IMG/VR virus record: IMGVR_UViG_3300033388_004178
Location: 881 to 23,153 of that record
DNA length: 22,273 bases
Origin: a virus
Reading direction: 5' to 3' (one strand)
Part shown: positions 1-6,846 of the stretch, one piece after another
Position numbering within the stretch: the stretch's first letter is position 1
Layout of the letters: each line of letters begins with the position of its first letter
Notes under the pieces: model-generated
Databases searched by the model: none
Seen by the model: only the letters and a program-made list of their open reading frames with translations
Told to the model about the DNA's origin: nothing
Position numbers and translations under genes: made by a program

Positions 1-298
1 GCGCGCCCTGCTTTGCGACGACCACGCCGGCGAACTCGACGTCGAGGGCAATCATGCCGCCGCGGCCGCTTGCGGTGCCCACGGTGCCGATCATCGTCAG
101 GAACAGCGCGGGAGCCTGAAAGCTTTTTCGCATGCTGCCCTCCTCGCGGAACTGCCCTCGCCAGCGGTCGACCGTCTTAAAAACGCCCTTCCCGTACTGC
201 TGAAACCAGTCGAGGACCCACGCCTCGAGGTTCATCAGCTCGAGGCCCGCGACGCCGTCGAGGAGGATCGGCTGCTGGACTGGTGCGCTATCCGGCAA
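1..298 (-). CDS. Phage gp37-like (DUF1834-type) tail/head-tail protein, 3' end cut off by the window
   Basis: About 99 codons are visible before the window edge. No ATG is available at the 5' end; I chose a TTG at 298 because it follows GGAGGAG with a short spacer and overlaps the upstream gpG-like gene by 11 bases. Visible segments include LEAWVLDWFQQYGKGVFKTV near residues 26-45 and RKSFQAPALFLTMIG near residues 62-76, which look like the hydrophobic strand pattern of the Mu gp37/DUF1834 family. Its position directly after gp36-like and gpG-like genes supports this, as these sit together in Mu-like morphogenesis clusters. The family is thought to act at the tail or head-tail connection; the exact role is not settled. 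The family call is inference from pattern and position, not from a strong motif. Confidence 0.6.
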   Translation of the reverse strand, partial: MPDSAPVQQPILLDGVAGLELMNLEAWVLDWFQQYGKGVFKTVDRWRGQFREEGSMRKSFQAPALFLTMIGTVGTASGRGGMIALDVEFAGVVVAKQGA

Positions 299-704
299 AG
301 TGCTCCTCCCACAAGCGTTCGGCGATGCTGCCGATCTCGGTCACGTCCTCCTCGGTCACGCCGAGCCAGGTTCGCGCAGGCATTCGAGGGGTCCCTCGGT
401 TGTGCCAAAGGCCACGCGTCAGCGGCGTTCCGACGTCGGCTTCGCCGTTTCGAGGGCGAACCTCGAGGGTGCGATACAGCTCGAGCGTCTCGCGCAGGAT
501 GCCGGGGCCTCGCTTGCGCGCGGCGTACTGTTCGGAAAGCGGTTCGAAGTCGAACCCGTCGACGTCACGCTCGGCCCTGATCCGTTCACGCGCCGAGCGT
601 CGCAGCCGTCGGCCGTAGAACCCCATCGCGCGCCGACCGATGATCGCGTTGATCGCCGAGGCGAGTTCGCGCCCGGGGTTGCCCTCGACCTCGATCTCGA
701 TCAC
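288..704 (-). CDS. Virion morphogenesis protein, Mu gpG-like (tail completion)
   Basis: This 138-residue protein resembles the phage virion morphogenesis family (Mu gpG / P2 gpS tail completion type). Supporting stretches are the opening MIEIEVEG, the basic helix RRLRRSARERIR near residues 32-43, FEPLSEQYAARK near residues 53-64, and GILRETLELYRTLEV followed by GLWHNRGTPRMPARTWLG, the typical late motif of a hydrophobic strand and a PARTWLG turn. I chose GTG at 704 because it forms a GTGA overlap with the stop of the gp36-like gene and gives the usual MIxIE start; an upstream GTG at 716 would add four residues. Proteins of this family complete the tail or its joining to the head. The neighbours are a gp36-like and a gp37-like gene, as expected for a Mu-type cluster. 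Confidence 0.85.
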   Translation of the reverse strand: MIEIEVEGNPGRELASAINAIIGRRAMGFYGRRLRRSARERIRAERDVDGFDFEPLSEQYAARKRGPGILRETLELYRTLEVRPRNGEADVGTPLTRGLWHNRGTPRMPARTWLGVTEEDVTEIGSIAERLWEEHFAG

Positions 705-1129
705 AGCACCCCGCACAATTCACGGCGCGTCAGGACCCGAGGATTGGCGCAGACCTTGGCCGACCCCTGCGCCGCTGCGGGGCCGCCGACGTTGATCTCG
801 CCGTTTGCGATGCGCTCGAGCTGTTTCATGCAGGCTTCGGCGCGCATCTTGATCAGGTCCGTCATCGTGTCCCACGTCTGCGCCATGTAGAACACGGCCA
901 GATCGCAGGTACACCGAACCACCCAATCCCACGCGGCATTTGTCCCGACGTCCGTCAGCGGGACCTCAAAACGCGTGCTCAGAAACTTGTCGATCTCGGC
1001 GCTGGCGTCTGCGAGTGCCGCCGCGACTTTCGTCGAATCGGCGAACCCGTCGCAGTTGTCGTCGGACGGGATCACGAGGTAATCGAGCCCGTAACGGTCG
1101 ACGATGTCCTGTCCTGTTGCGTACGCCAT
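701..1129 (-). CDS. Mu gp36-like head-tail connector protein (DUF1320)
   Basis: The 142-residue product has the DUF1320 pattern: an opening MAYATGQDIVDRYG, a central helix ASAEIDKFLSTRFEVPLTD near residues 42-60, a helix with CTCDLAVFYM near residues 73-82, and a late PRVLTRRELCGVL end. Family members are small helical proteins encoded after the major capsid gene in Mu-like phages, and are taken to be head-tail connector components. The ATG at 1129 has a good ribosome-binding site (GGAGGTG about 8 bases upstream). It lies about 65 bases after the capsid gene and its stop overlaps the next gene as GTGA, so gp36-, gpG- and gp37-like products are probably made from one message. Confidence 0.88.
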   Translation of the reverse strand: MAYATGQDIVDRYGLDYLVIPSDDNCDGFADSTKVAAALADASAEIDKFLSTRFEVPLTDVGTNAAWDWVVRCTCDLAVFYMAQTWDTMTDLIKMRAEACMKQLERIANGEINVGGPAAAQGSAKVCANPRVLTRRELCGVL

Positions 1130-1195
1130 GGCCTTTCACCTCCAAAGCCCCGCCGCGGCTTACCCGGGCGAGGCGAAGGAGGTTCCGTCTCGGGC

Positions 1196-2122
1196 CTACG
1201 GCTCGAGGAACGGGTTCACGACGACCTGCGCGGAACCGCGGAGGACGTTCGTTGCGCCGCTGCTGTTTCGCTCGGCCTGCATCAGCTCGAGGGCCGCGGT
1301 CTCGAGCGAGGGCGGCACCATGAGCACGTTCGGGCGAACGTTCAGCTTGCGGCCACCGTCGCCTACGTAATTGCGCATGTTGGCGCGCGCGTCGGTGAAG
1401 CTGGCGCTGTCGAGGGTCTGGTTCGACTGGTAGATCCGGTGTGGCATCGCCGGGGCGACGGCCACGCGGGCGAACGCGCCGACCAAATGCTCGCGGCGCA
1501 TGAAGCCGCGCTCGTTGTTCGGGGTGTCCGCGTTCAGGACCTCCATCATGTAATCCTCGCGGGTCTGGAACAGGATCGCGCGGTTGCTCGTGCGATTGTC
1601 CATCAGATACCAGCGAGGGCCTGCGCCGCCGGCGTCGAGGTTCGAAAAGGTCCCGCCCTTTTTGAGGGGGTGAGACGTTCCGATCAGCGGCGTTCCGTCG
1701 TAGCAGATCGCGGTGGTTCCCTGGTTGTTCAGGAAATCCCAGATCAGTTCATCCTTGTGGGATGCGGCCGACTCGCCGAGTTTGGTGATGTAGTCGCTGA
1801 TCCCCTGGATCCGCGAACGGTCTGCGAGGGCGTCGCGCTTGATCCCGAAGGTCTCCTCGAAATCATCGTTCACGACGGTGAACTCGGACCCGCTCAACTC
1901 GCGAACCTTGCGCTCGCCCTCCCACTTTTTCATGCCCATGGCCTGAGAAAGGAAGGTGTAAATGTTTTGCTCGGTGTCGCTGGTGACGTTCACGACGAGG
2001 CCGCCGGCCTGGCTGTGAACGGTCTCGGCGTTTTCGAACGCCGTGCGAAAGAGGTCGGGGAAGATCTGCGTCAAGTAGACGTCAGAGCTGAACGGCTGGC
2101 TTCCGGAAATGTTGGTTCCCAT
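1196..2122 (-). CDS. Major capsid protein, Mu gpT-like
   Basis: The 308-residue protein matches the Mu-type major head subunit (gpT) family in length and in its landmarks. These are an N-terminal QIFPDLFRTAFENAE segment, WEGERKVREL near residues 68-77, FEETFGIKRDAL near residues 88-99, PLIGTSHPL near residues 145-153, WYLMDNRTSNRAILFQTRE near residues 170-188, and ARANMRNYVGDGGRKLNVRP near residues 245-264 before VLMVPPSLE. Family knowledge says gpT forms the icosahedral shell with an HK97-type fold. The ATG at 2122 has a strong AGGAGGA ribosome-binding site. It follows the protease/scaffold and decoration genes, the usual Mu-like order, and is likely the most strongly translated gene here. 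Confidence 0.95.
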   Translation of the reverse strand: MGTNISGSQPFSSDVYLTQIFPDLFRTAFENAETVHSQAGGLVVNVTSDTEQNIYTFLSQAMGMKKWEGERKVRELSGSEFTVVNDDFEETFGIKRDALADRSRIQGISDYITKLGESAASHKDELIWDFLNNQGTTAICYDGTPLIGTSHPLKKGGTFSNLDAGGAGPRWYLMDNRTSNRAILFQTREDYMMEVLNADTPNNERGFMRREHLVGAFARVAVAPAMPHRIYQSNQTLDSASFTDARANMRNYVGDGGRKLNVRPNVLMVPPSLETAALELMQAERNSSGATNVLRGSAQVVVNPFLEP

Positions 2123-2144
2123 GGTTCTGTCCTCCTGCTACCCG

Positions 2145-2546
2145 CTAGGGGATTACGCTCCGCTGGCGAGTGTCGACCCAAACGAGGCCCTCGGCGTCGA
2201 TGGACATGATCCGGCCGACCTCGAGAAGGAGGCCAGCGGCGGGGCTGATGGTGATCGAGGTTGCATCGGCGCCGACCTTGCCCACGCCGCCGACGTCTGC
2301 CTGCGTCACGGGGGTGCTCGTGTCGTTTTCGAATCCGACAACGCCATAGGCGAATTGGACTTGTTCGCCGACGGCTGCGCTGCGCTCTGACCATCCGATG
2401 ACGGTCACGGCTGCGACGCTAGCTGCAGGGACGGCGAGGCCGGCTGCGTTCAGTGCGACGAGGTTCGACGCGTCGATCGCCTCTGCGGCCTCGACGCTTT
2501 GGGTGATTGGCTGGCCGAGCGTGGCCATGCAATACGAAACGGTCAT
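2145..2546 (-). CDS. Probable head decoration or cement protein (DUF2190-like)
   Basis: This 133-residue protein is rich in Ala, Val and Gly with alternating strands. It opens GQPITQSVEAAEAIDASNLV, has WSERSAAVGEQVQFAYGVV near residues 52-70, and ends in SIDAEGLVWVDTR. That layout resembles DUF2190-type capsid cement proteins, which are small beta-rich proteins encoded next to the capsid gene. The start ATG at 2546 forms an ATGA overlap with the protease stop, and the capsid gene begins 22 bases after its own stop. Function is inferred mainly from fold pattern and position; no catalytic motif is visible. A later GPLTLTTGEWDA-type domain in the fibre genes (10083-11156) has a similar strand rhythm but no clear identity to it. 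Confidence 0.65.
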   Translation of the reverse strand: MTVSYCMATLGQPITQSVEAAEAIDASNLVALNAAGLAVPAASVAAVTVIGWSERSAAVGEQVQFAYGVVGFENDTSTPVTQADVGGVGKVGADATSITISPAAGLLLEVGRIMSIDAEGLVWVDTRQRSVIP

Positions 2547-3085
2547 TTTTGTTGCCTTTCAAAAAGCATCTGCGCGATCTCGATGCTCATTCCGGCCGCC
2601 TTCGCAAAGGCTTCCGGGGTTTTGAACCCGGCGAGATAGCTTTGGTCGGTGCCCGTGGGCGCTTGGGTGAATTCCTCTTTGACCGTGGTCAAGCCGAGGC
2701 TCGGGGTTTTGGCGAAAAGCTCGGCCAGGCGCGTGAGCCCGTCCTCATCTTGTGCCATCGCGGTGTAAGTCTCGACCTGTGCCGGCACGCACTTGCCGGC
2801 CTTCATGGCCTCGTCGATGACGGCCGAGCGGCGAGCGGCGAAAGCCTGCGCTTTGGTCTCGGCCTGCTCGGCGCTCATGGCCTCGATCTTCTCGTGCGCG
2901 GCGGCGAGGCTGACTTTCGTTGCCTCGAGTTCTGCGGCGTTGCGCGCCATGGCCTCGAGGGCCGGATCGAGTTTGGCGGCCTGTTCTTTCAGCGCGACGC
3001 AGTGCGCAAAAAGGTCCTCTTTGGTCGTGTCTTTCGCCAGGCCGAAAAGGGAGCGAAGGCCGGTCGTGTCTTGTTCGTGGCTCAT
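2543..3085 (-). other. Possible internal scaffold start within the gpI-like gene
   Basis: An in-frame ATG at 3085 (MSHEQDTTGL) would give a 180-residue product covering only the helical scaffold half. In Mu the shorter scaffold gpZ starts inside the gpI gene in the same way. There is only a weak purine-rich AAGAAACC upstream, so this is an analogy, not a demonstrated start. Confidence 0.35.
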
Positions 3086-3664
3086 GGTTTCTTGTGCTTC
3101 GTTCAGGGCCGGCATGTTCAGGGCCGGGTTATTGGTCAGGGCCGCGGATTTGAACTGTTCGACGATCCGCGTCTCGGGGTCTGCGAAAAAAACGGGGCTG
3201 ATGTACCGGAACAGGCGCTTCGCAACAAAGCGCGCGCCCGGTTCGGTCCATTCGACATCGGCGACGACAAAACCGTCCTCGATCCGCATCGTGTCGGCGC
3301 TGAACCATCCTGCGGCCGCGCCGGCCGGAAAATCATCGTCGCCGGATGAAAACGGGTTTTTGCCCTCGGTGTCGTGCCGCAGGTCAAGCGGCATTCCCCC
3401 GGGGTAGTCTGCGGCCGTGCGTGCTCGGATGCGTTCGAACTCGCCCTCGGGCAGCCGAAAAAAGCGGCCGTCTCGAGCCTCGACGTCACCGATCGGCGCC
3501 AGCGGGATCGTGGTCGGTGCGGACGCCTCGCGCACCTCGCCTTCGCCGTCCTGAAGAGCAAACAGGGCAAGCCCGCGCCCAGCGAAATCGGCGCGGGTAA
3601 GCTCGGGGCGTGTCGGCTCGGACGGCACGGGGTAAGTGTGACCGGCCGTGCGCGGTTGTGTCAA
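2543..3664 (-). CDS. Head maturation protease and scaffold, Mu gpI-like
   Basis: The 373-residue protein has the two-part layout of the Mu gpI family. Residues 1-180 contain the protease-like part: PLDLRHDTEGKNPF near residue 91, PAGAAAGWFS near 112, VEWTEPGARFVAKRLFRYISP near 137-157, and AALTNNPALNM near 174-184. The second half is a long Ala/Glu/Lys-rich helical region, as in scaffolds. In Mu a shorter scaffold (gpZ) starts inside the same frame; here the Met before SHEQD (ATG at 3085) is a candidate. The assigned start is a TTG at 3664 without a clear ribosome-binding site; a GTG at 3628 is an alternative. It sits directly upstream of the decoration and capsid genes, overlapping the former as ATGA. 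Confidence 0.88.
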   Translation of the reverse strand: MTQPRTAGHTYPVPSEPTRPELTRADFAGRGLALFALQDGEGEVREASAPTTIPLAPIGDVEARDGRFFRLPEGEFERIRARTAADYPGGMPLDLRHDTEGKNPFSSGDDDFPAGAAAGWFSADTMRIEDGFVVADVEWTEPGARFVAKRLFRYISPVFFADPETRIVEQFKSAALTNNPALNMPALNEAQETMSHEQDTTGLRSLFGLAKDTTKEDLFAHCVALKEQAAKLDPALEAMARNAAELEATKVSLAAAHEKIEAMSAEQAETKAQAFAARRSAVIDEAMKAGKCVPAQVETYTAMAQDEDGLTRLAELFAKTPSLGLTTVKEEFTQAPTGTDQSYLAGFKTPEAFAKAAGMSIEIAQMLFERQQK

Positions 3665-3692
3665 ATGCTATCTAGCGGCGGCCGCGCGCTAC

Positions 3693-4541
3693 TTATCGTA
3701 TATTCTCGATCCGGCCGTCGACGCGCCAATTGTAGCGAATCCCGTTCGCTTTCCCGGTCCATGCGTCCGGAAGCGGCATGCCATCGGCGATTTTGAAATC
3801 GGGGGGGCCGACGTCGAGGCCGAGCTTGTCGCGCGCCCACTCGCCGCAGTTCAGCCAAATGCGTGAGCCTGGATCGCTAACTCGGTTTTTCGTGGCCTGG
3901 CGGTGGGCGTGAATGAAGGCGATCTCACCCTCGTTTTGTTCGGCCTGTTCGCAGTAGTACCGGATCAGTAGCCTGCAAGCCTCGAGTTCTGCATCGGTGG
4001 CCTCGCTGATGTGCTCGTGCGCCGTGGTCTTTCCGGCGGCGATGCGCTGGCGGATCGATTTCGGAAGCCAGGTCGTCAGGACGCTTTCGTCGGCCGCCGT
4101 CGCGGGGTCATCCTCGACGCCCGCCGCACGACAGCAGACCTCGATCCCGATGTCGCGCCGGTTGAACCCGTTTGCGTGGTACATGTAATCGGTCGGATCG
4201 TGCAGGAGGATGATCGTCGCGTCCTCGCCGTTTGGGCCGCCGTCCATCACGCACGCGTGAACGGGCACATTCAGGCATCTTTCGGGGTCGGTGATATTGA
4301 CGGCCGTCTGATGCAGCGTGATCCCGGTGACTTTCGACCACGGCCTCGACCCTTTCGAGCGGCCCCGGCTTTTCGTCTTTTTGCGCTTGCGCCAGTCGAT
4401 CCAGTGAACCGAAAACTCGGGCGCGCCCTCGTCGAGTTCATCGGCCTTTTTTGGCGGCGGTTCGATTGACTCCTGCGCGGCTTTGAACTGCGCCCAGAAG
4501 CCGATCAGGTACTCGGTGAAATCCCAGCGTGATCCGAACAT
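3693..4541 (-). CDS. N-acetylmuramoyl-L-alanine amidase (amidase_2 type), endolysin or virion lysin
   Basis: This 282-residue enzyme should cleave the bond between muramic acid and L-alanine of peptidoglycan using zinc. Expected ligands are visible: His77 in GITLHQTA, His213 in FIHAHRQATKNR, and Asp223 in VSDPG; the RRDIGIEVCC strand is also typical. The first 70 residues (PPPKKADELDEGAPEFSV, then a Lys/Arg-rich stretch) are unlike the catalytic domain, and no signal peptide is seen. I chose ATG at 4541 because it has AGGAG four bases before CACC-free spacing typical of this phage; a GTG at 4565 would overlap the gpF-like stop as GTGA but lacks a ribosome-binding site. It lies between head genes rather than beside the holin candidate, so a virion-associated role is possible. 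Confidence 0.87.
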   Translation of the reverse strand: MFGSRWDFTEYLIGFWAQFKAAQESIEPPPKKADELDEGAPEFSVHWIDWRKRKKTKSRGRSKGSRPWSKVTGITLHQTAVNITDPERCLNVPVHACVMDGGPNGEDATIILLHDPTDYMYHANGFNRRDIGIEVCCRAAGVEDDPATAADESVLTTWLPKSIRQRIAAGKTTAHEHISEATDAELEACRLLIRYYCEQAEQNEGEIAFIHAHRQATKNRVSDPGSRIWLNCGEWARDKLGLDVGPPDFKIADGMPLPDAWTGKANGIRYNWRVDGRIENIR

Positions 4542-4561
4542 GGTGCTCCTGGCGCAGCCTA

Positions 4562-5290
4562 TCACGCGAGGATCGGTTCAGCCCTGCAGCGGCAATTCGG
4601 GGGCACACCGGGCGGCCCGTCATATGGCTCCTCGTCGGGCGGATCGTCCCATGAAAACACCTGCAAATGCCGCTGTTCATGCAGTGGTCGCACGATCGGG
4701 TCATCGCGCGTGATCCACCGGTATTCGAAAAGGCCGTTCGCCAGGTTGTACACCGCAGCGAATTCGGTGTTCATGCTTTCCGACTCCCACGCCGCGATCC
4801 GGTCGGCCCGGTCTCGGGTCATCTCCCAAACAAGATCGATCTGCACTAGGGCCCGATCGATCCGCTCGTCGGTGGTGCCCGAGGTCTCGAGGGCGGCGAT
4901 GACCTTCTCGATCAGTTGCTCGGTGGCCTTTTCTCGGATGCTTTCGACTAGCTCGGCTTGACGCGCGCCGACGCTTTCGGCCGTGGGACCGGTGTCGGCC
5001 GCCTCTGCGCGTGCCCGGTACTCGGCTGCCTTGGCCGGGTCATCAGTCAGCCCCTCGATCTGCTCGGTGAACACGTCGAGGGATACCCGCTGCATGCGCT
5101 CGGTGTGCACGTCTGCAGCCTCGAGGGCGGACGTCTGCGGCTGACCGGCGTTGCCCCTGCCCGCTCGTCGAATGGCCCGTTCGATGTCGTTTCGGCTCGT
5201 CTGCGTCATCGCGCCGACCGAGTTCACCCGAAACAGATCATCGATCTGGCTCACGAGTTCCTCGCCGACCCTGCGCTCGTGATCGAACAC
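4562..5290 (-). CDS. Minor head morphogenesis protein, Mu gpF-like
   Basis: The C-terminus carries the family signature: YRWITRDDPIVRPLHEQRHL near residues 191-210, FSWDDPPDEEPYDGPPG near 213-229, and the closing PPNCRCRAEPIL with its Cys-Arg-Cys. Members of this family (Mu gpF, SPP1 gp7) are minor capsid proteins that bind the portal region and take part in head assembly. The 242-residue length is shorter than many family members, which usually have a longer N-terminus. The only standard start is a GTG at 5290, without a convincing ribosome-binding site. The frame stays open upstream for about 20 more codons of protein-like sequence (ending RVYARALRRY) but contains only a CTG and is closed by a TAG, so the true start is uncertain. 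Confidence 0.88.
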   Translation of the reverse strand: MFDHERRVGEELVSQIDDLFRVNSVGAMTQTSRNDIERAIRRAGRGNAGQPQTSALEAADVHTERMQRVSLDVFTEQIEGLTDDPAKAAEYRARAEAADTGPTAESVGARQAELVESIREKATEQLIEKVIAALETSGTTDERIDRALVQIDLVWEMTRDRADRIAAWESESMNTEFAAVYNLANGLFEYRWITRDDPIVRPLHEQRHLQVFSWDDPPDEEPYDGPPGVPPNCRCRAEPILA

Positions 5291-5331
5291 GTACCGCCGC
5301 AGGGCGCGAGCGTAGACACGCGAGGCCCGAT

Positions 5332-5514
5332 CTACTCGATCGTTGTTCCCGCGAAAGGGCTGCTAGCCCATGCCTCGGCGCGGGCCTGTACCTCGGAAGC
5401 CACAAAGCGCGAGCGGTTGCCCTGGCGGTATAGCGTCAACTCGCCGGCCGAAACGAGGCTGTAAACCTGCGTCACGCTCATTCCGAGCCGGTCGGCGGCC
5501 TGGCGTGCGCTCAT
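5332..5514 (-). other. Helix-turn-helix domain (excisionase-like) encoded at the portal 3' end
   Basis: This in-frame segment encodes the last 60 residues of the portal gene. It has the two-helix pattern SARQAADRLGMSVTQVYSLV followed by the wing-like LYRQGNRSRFVASEVQ, as in helix_turn_helix_17 proteins that bind DNA or act as recombination directionality factors. An ATG starts it, with AGGAGG very close upstream (two bases), a spacing that is short for efficient initiation. It is either a portal fusion or a nested gene; the sequence alone does not decide. Confidence 0.5.
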
Positions 5515-6846
5515 GGCCTCCTCGCCGTCTGGTAGGTCCTCCGGTTCGCCCTCGGGGCTTTCGTCGACCTCGACATCGACAGCGCTCGAGGCGGTGCCCG
5601 ATCCGAGGACCTCGTCGCCCTCGGCCGGTGGCGTCAGGCCAAAGCGCTCATAAATCTGCGCATGCGAAACGGGCAGACCGCGATCGATGAAAGGAACGAG
5701 CGACTCGGCGAGCGCCTGCAGGTCTTCGGGTTCTGAAATGTCGAACGCGAAAACGGGAAGCGAAACCTCGAGGCCGAAATTCAACTGAACCAGCGGCGTG
5801 AGGAGGTCGCCGTTGATCGTCTCGGCGAGGGCCTTTGCGTCTGCGTTTCGAATGTCGGATCGGACCTCGCCATGCACTTTCGCCTGCGCGAGGCTGGATC
5901 CGTCCTCGGTCGTCATCGTCTGACCGAGCACCACTTTCGAGATCTCCTGATTGAAAAACCGCTCGGCCTTTTCGTAGAAGTCGCCGTGCGTGGTCGTGTT
6001 GATCCCGAGGATCTCGAGTTCGGCCGCCTTGCTGATGATCATCGACGCATCCGAGCCGAGGTTTTGCAGGGCGTCGAGTAGCGCGTCCTTTTCTTCGTCG
6101 GTGGCGGCCTCGTTGTACTTGCCGTAACGCAGCGGCATTCCGAACACCTCGGAAAACGCCATCCAATCCTTCAGGACGAATGACTTGCAGATCCACAGCC
6201 CCATGACGGTGTATGCCAGGCCGGCGCGGGGGATCTTGCCGCTTTTGAGTTTCGGAATGTGCGAGACGAATTTCGACGGGGTGAGGGGTACGCCGTAGGT
6301 GGGCGCCTCGTCGGTGCGCAGTTGTACCCGCGTCATCGTCTCGAAATCAAAGCTGAAATACCGCGGATCGCGGTGGTGGTACTTGCCGGGGATCATGCGC
6401 CCGGGGTTCGCGTCGAGGGACCACTCGATTTCGGTCACCGAGTACCCTTTCGCCAGGCCGTCGAGGGCGTCGAAAAGCATCGCCTGAAACCCTCGGCGGC
6501 CGAATGTCTCGGTCACAAACTCGGCGATCTCGACGTCGCGCGGATCATCGCTCGCCGGGGTCACGTGCCAGGGCAGAGCCAAAACGCCCATCTTTCGCGT
6601 CTGCAGGACGCTGCGGTAGTGACCGTCCTTCTCTTCGACCTGTTCGGCCGCCTCCATGTACTGCTGCGGGGACCACTCGGCCGCGCGACGCATGATCTCG
6701 CCGAGGTAACCGGGGGTGATCCCGTTTGTAATGAACCGCTGAAACGGGCTGCGGATCGAGCCTCGAGACTCCTGCGAAATCTCGCCCTGCAGCTCTGACG
6801 TCGAAACGGTTTCGATCTCGCCGGTGTCGTTTGTGACCTCTGCCAT
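5332..6846 (-). CDS. Portal protein, Mu gp29-like (DUF935), with C-terminal helix-turn-helix domain
   Basis: Residues 1-415 look like a DUF935 portal: TPGYLGEIMRRAAEWSPQQY near 44-63, EEKDGHYRSVLQTRKMGVLAL near 72-92, YSVTEIEW near 134-141, FVLKDWMAFSEVFGMPLRYGK near 221-241, and KVVLGQTMTTEDG near 302-314. Portals form the ring through which DNA enters the head. An acidic linker (about residues 425-444) then joins a separate domain at 445-490, with ARQAADRLGMSVTQVYSLVS, then GELTLYRQGNRSRFVASEV. This matches the MerR/excisionase-like helix-turn-helix_17 pattern. An ATG at residue 445 follows GAGGAGG by two bases, so a separate 60-residue product is conceivable. The start overlaps the terminase stop as TGATG with GAGGG upstream. 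Confidence 0.9.
   Translation of the reverse strand: MAEVTNDTGEIETVSTSELQGEISQESRGSIRSPFQRFITNGITPGYLGEIMRRAAEWSPQQYMEAAEQVEEKDGHYRSVLQTRKMGVLALPWHVTPASDDPRDVEIAEFVTETFGRRGFQAMLFDALDGLAKGYSVTEIEWSLDANPGRMIPGKYHHRDPRYFSFDFETMTRVQLRTDEAPTYGVPLTPSKFVSHIPKLKSGKIPRAGLAYTVMGLWICKSFVLKDWMAFSEVFGMPLRYGKYNEAATDEEKDALLDALQNLGSDASMIISKAAELEILGINTTTHGDFYEKAERFFNQEISKVVLGQTMTTEDGSSLAQAKVHGEVRSDIRNADAKALAETINGDLLTPLVQLNFGLEVSLPVFAFDISEPEDLQALAESLVPFIDRGLPVSHAQIYERFGLTPPAEGDEVLGSGTASSAVDVEVDESPEGEPEDLPDGEEAMSARQAADRLGMSVTQVYSLVSAGELTLYRQGNRSRFVASEVQARAEAWASSPFAGTTIE

Noticed and set aside
1130-1195. A promoter or small gene between the capsid and gp36-like genes
   Set aside because: The 66-base gap contains the gp36-like ribosome-binding site and GC-rich sequence, but no convincing -35/-10 pair, terminator or coupled frame.
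1439-2209. Long plus-strand open frames opposite the capsid, portal, recT and other genes (for example 1439-2209, 6259-6798, 7794-8489, 19526-20434, 20435-21670)
   Set aside because: They mirror well-supported minus-strand genes, an effect of high GC and few stop codons in the antisense frame; none has a recognisable domain.
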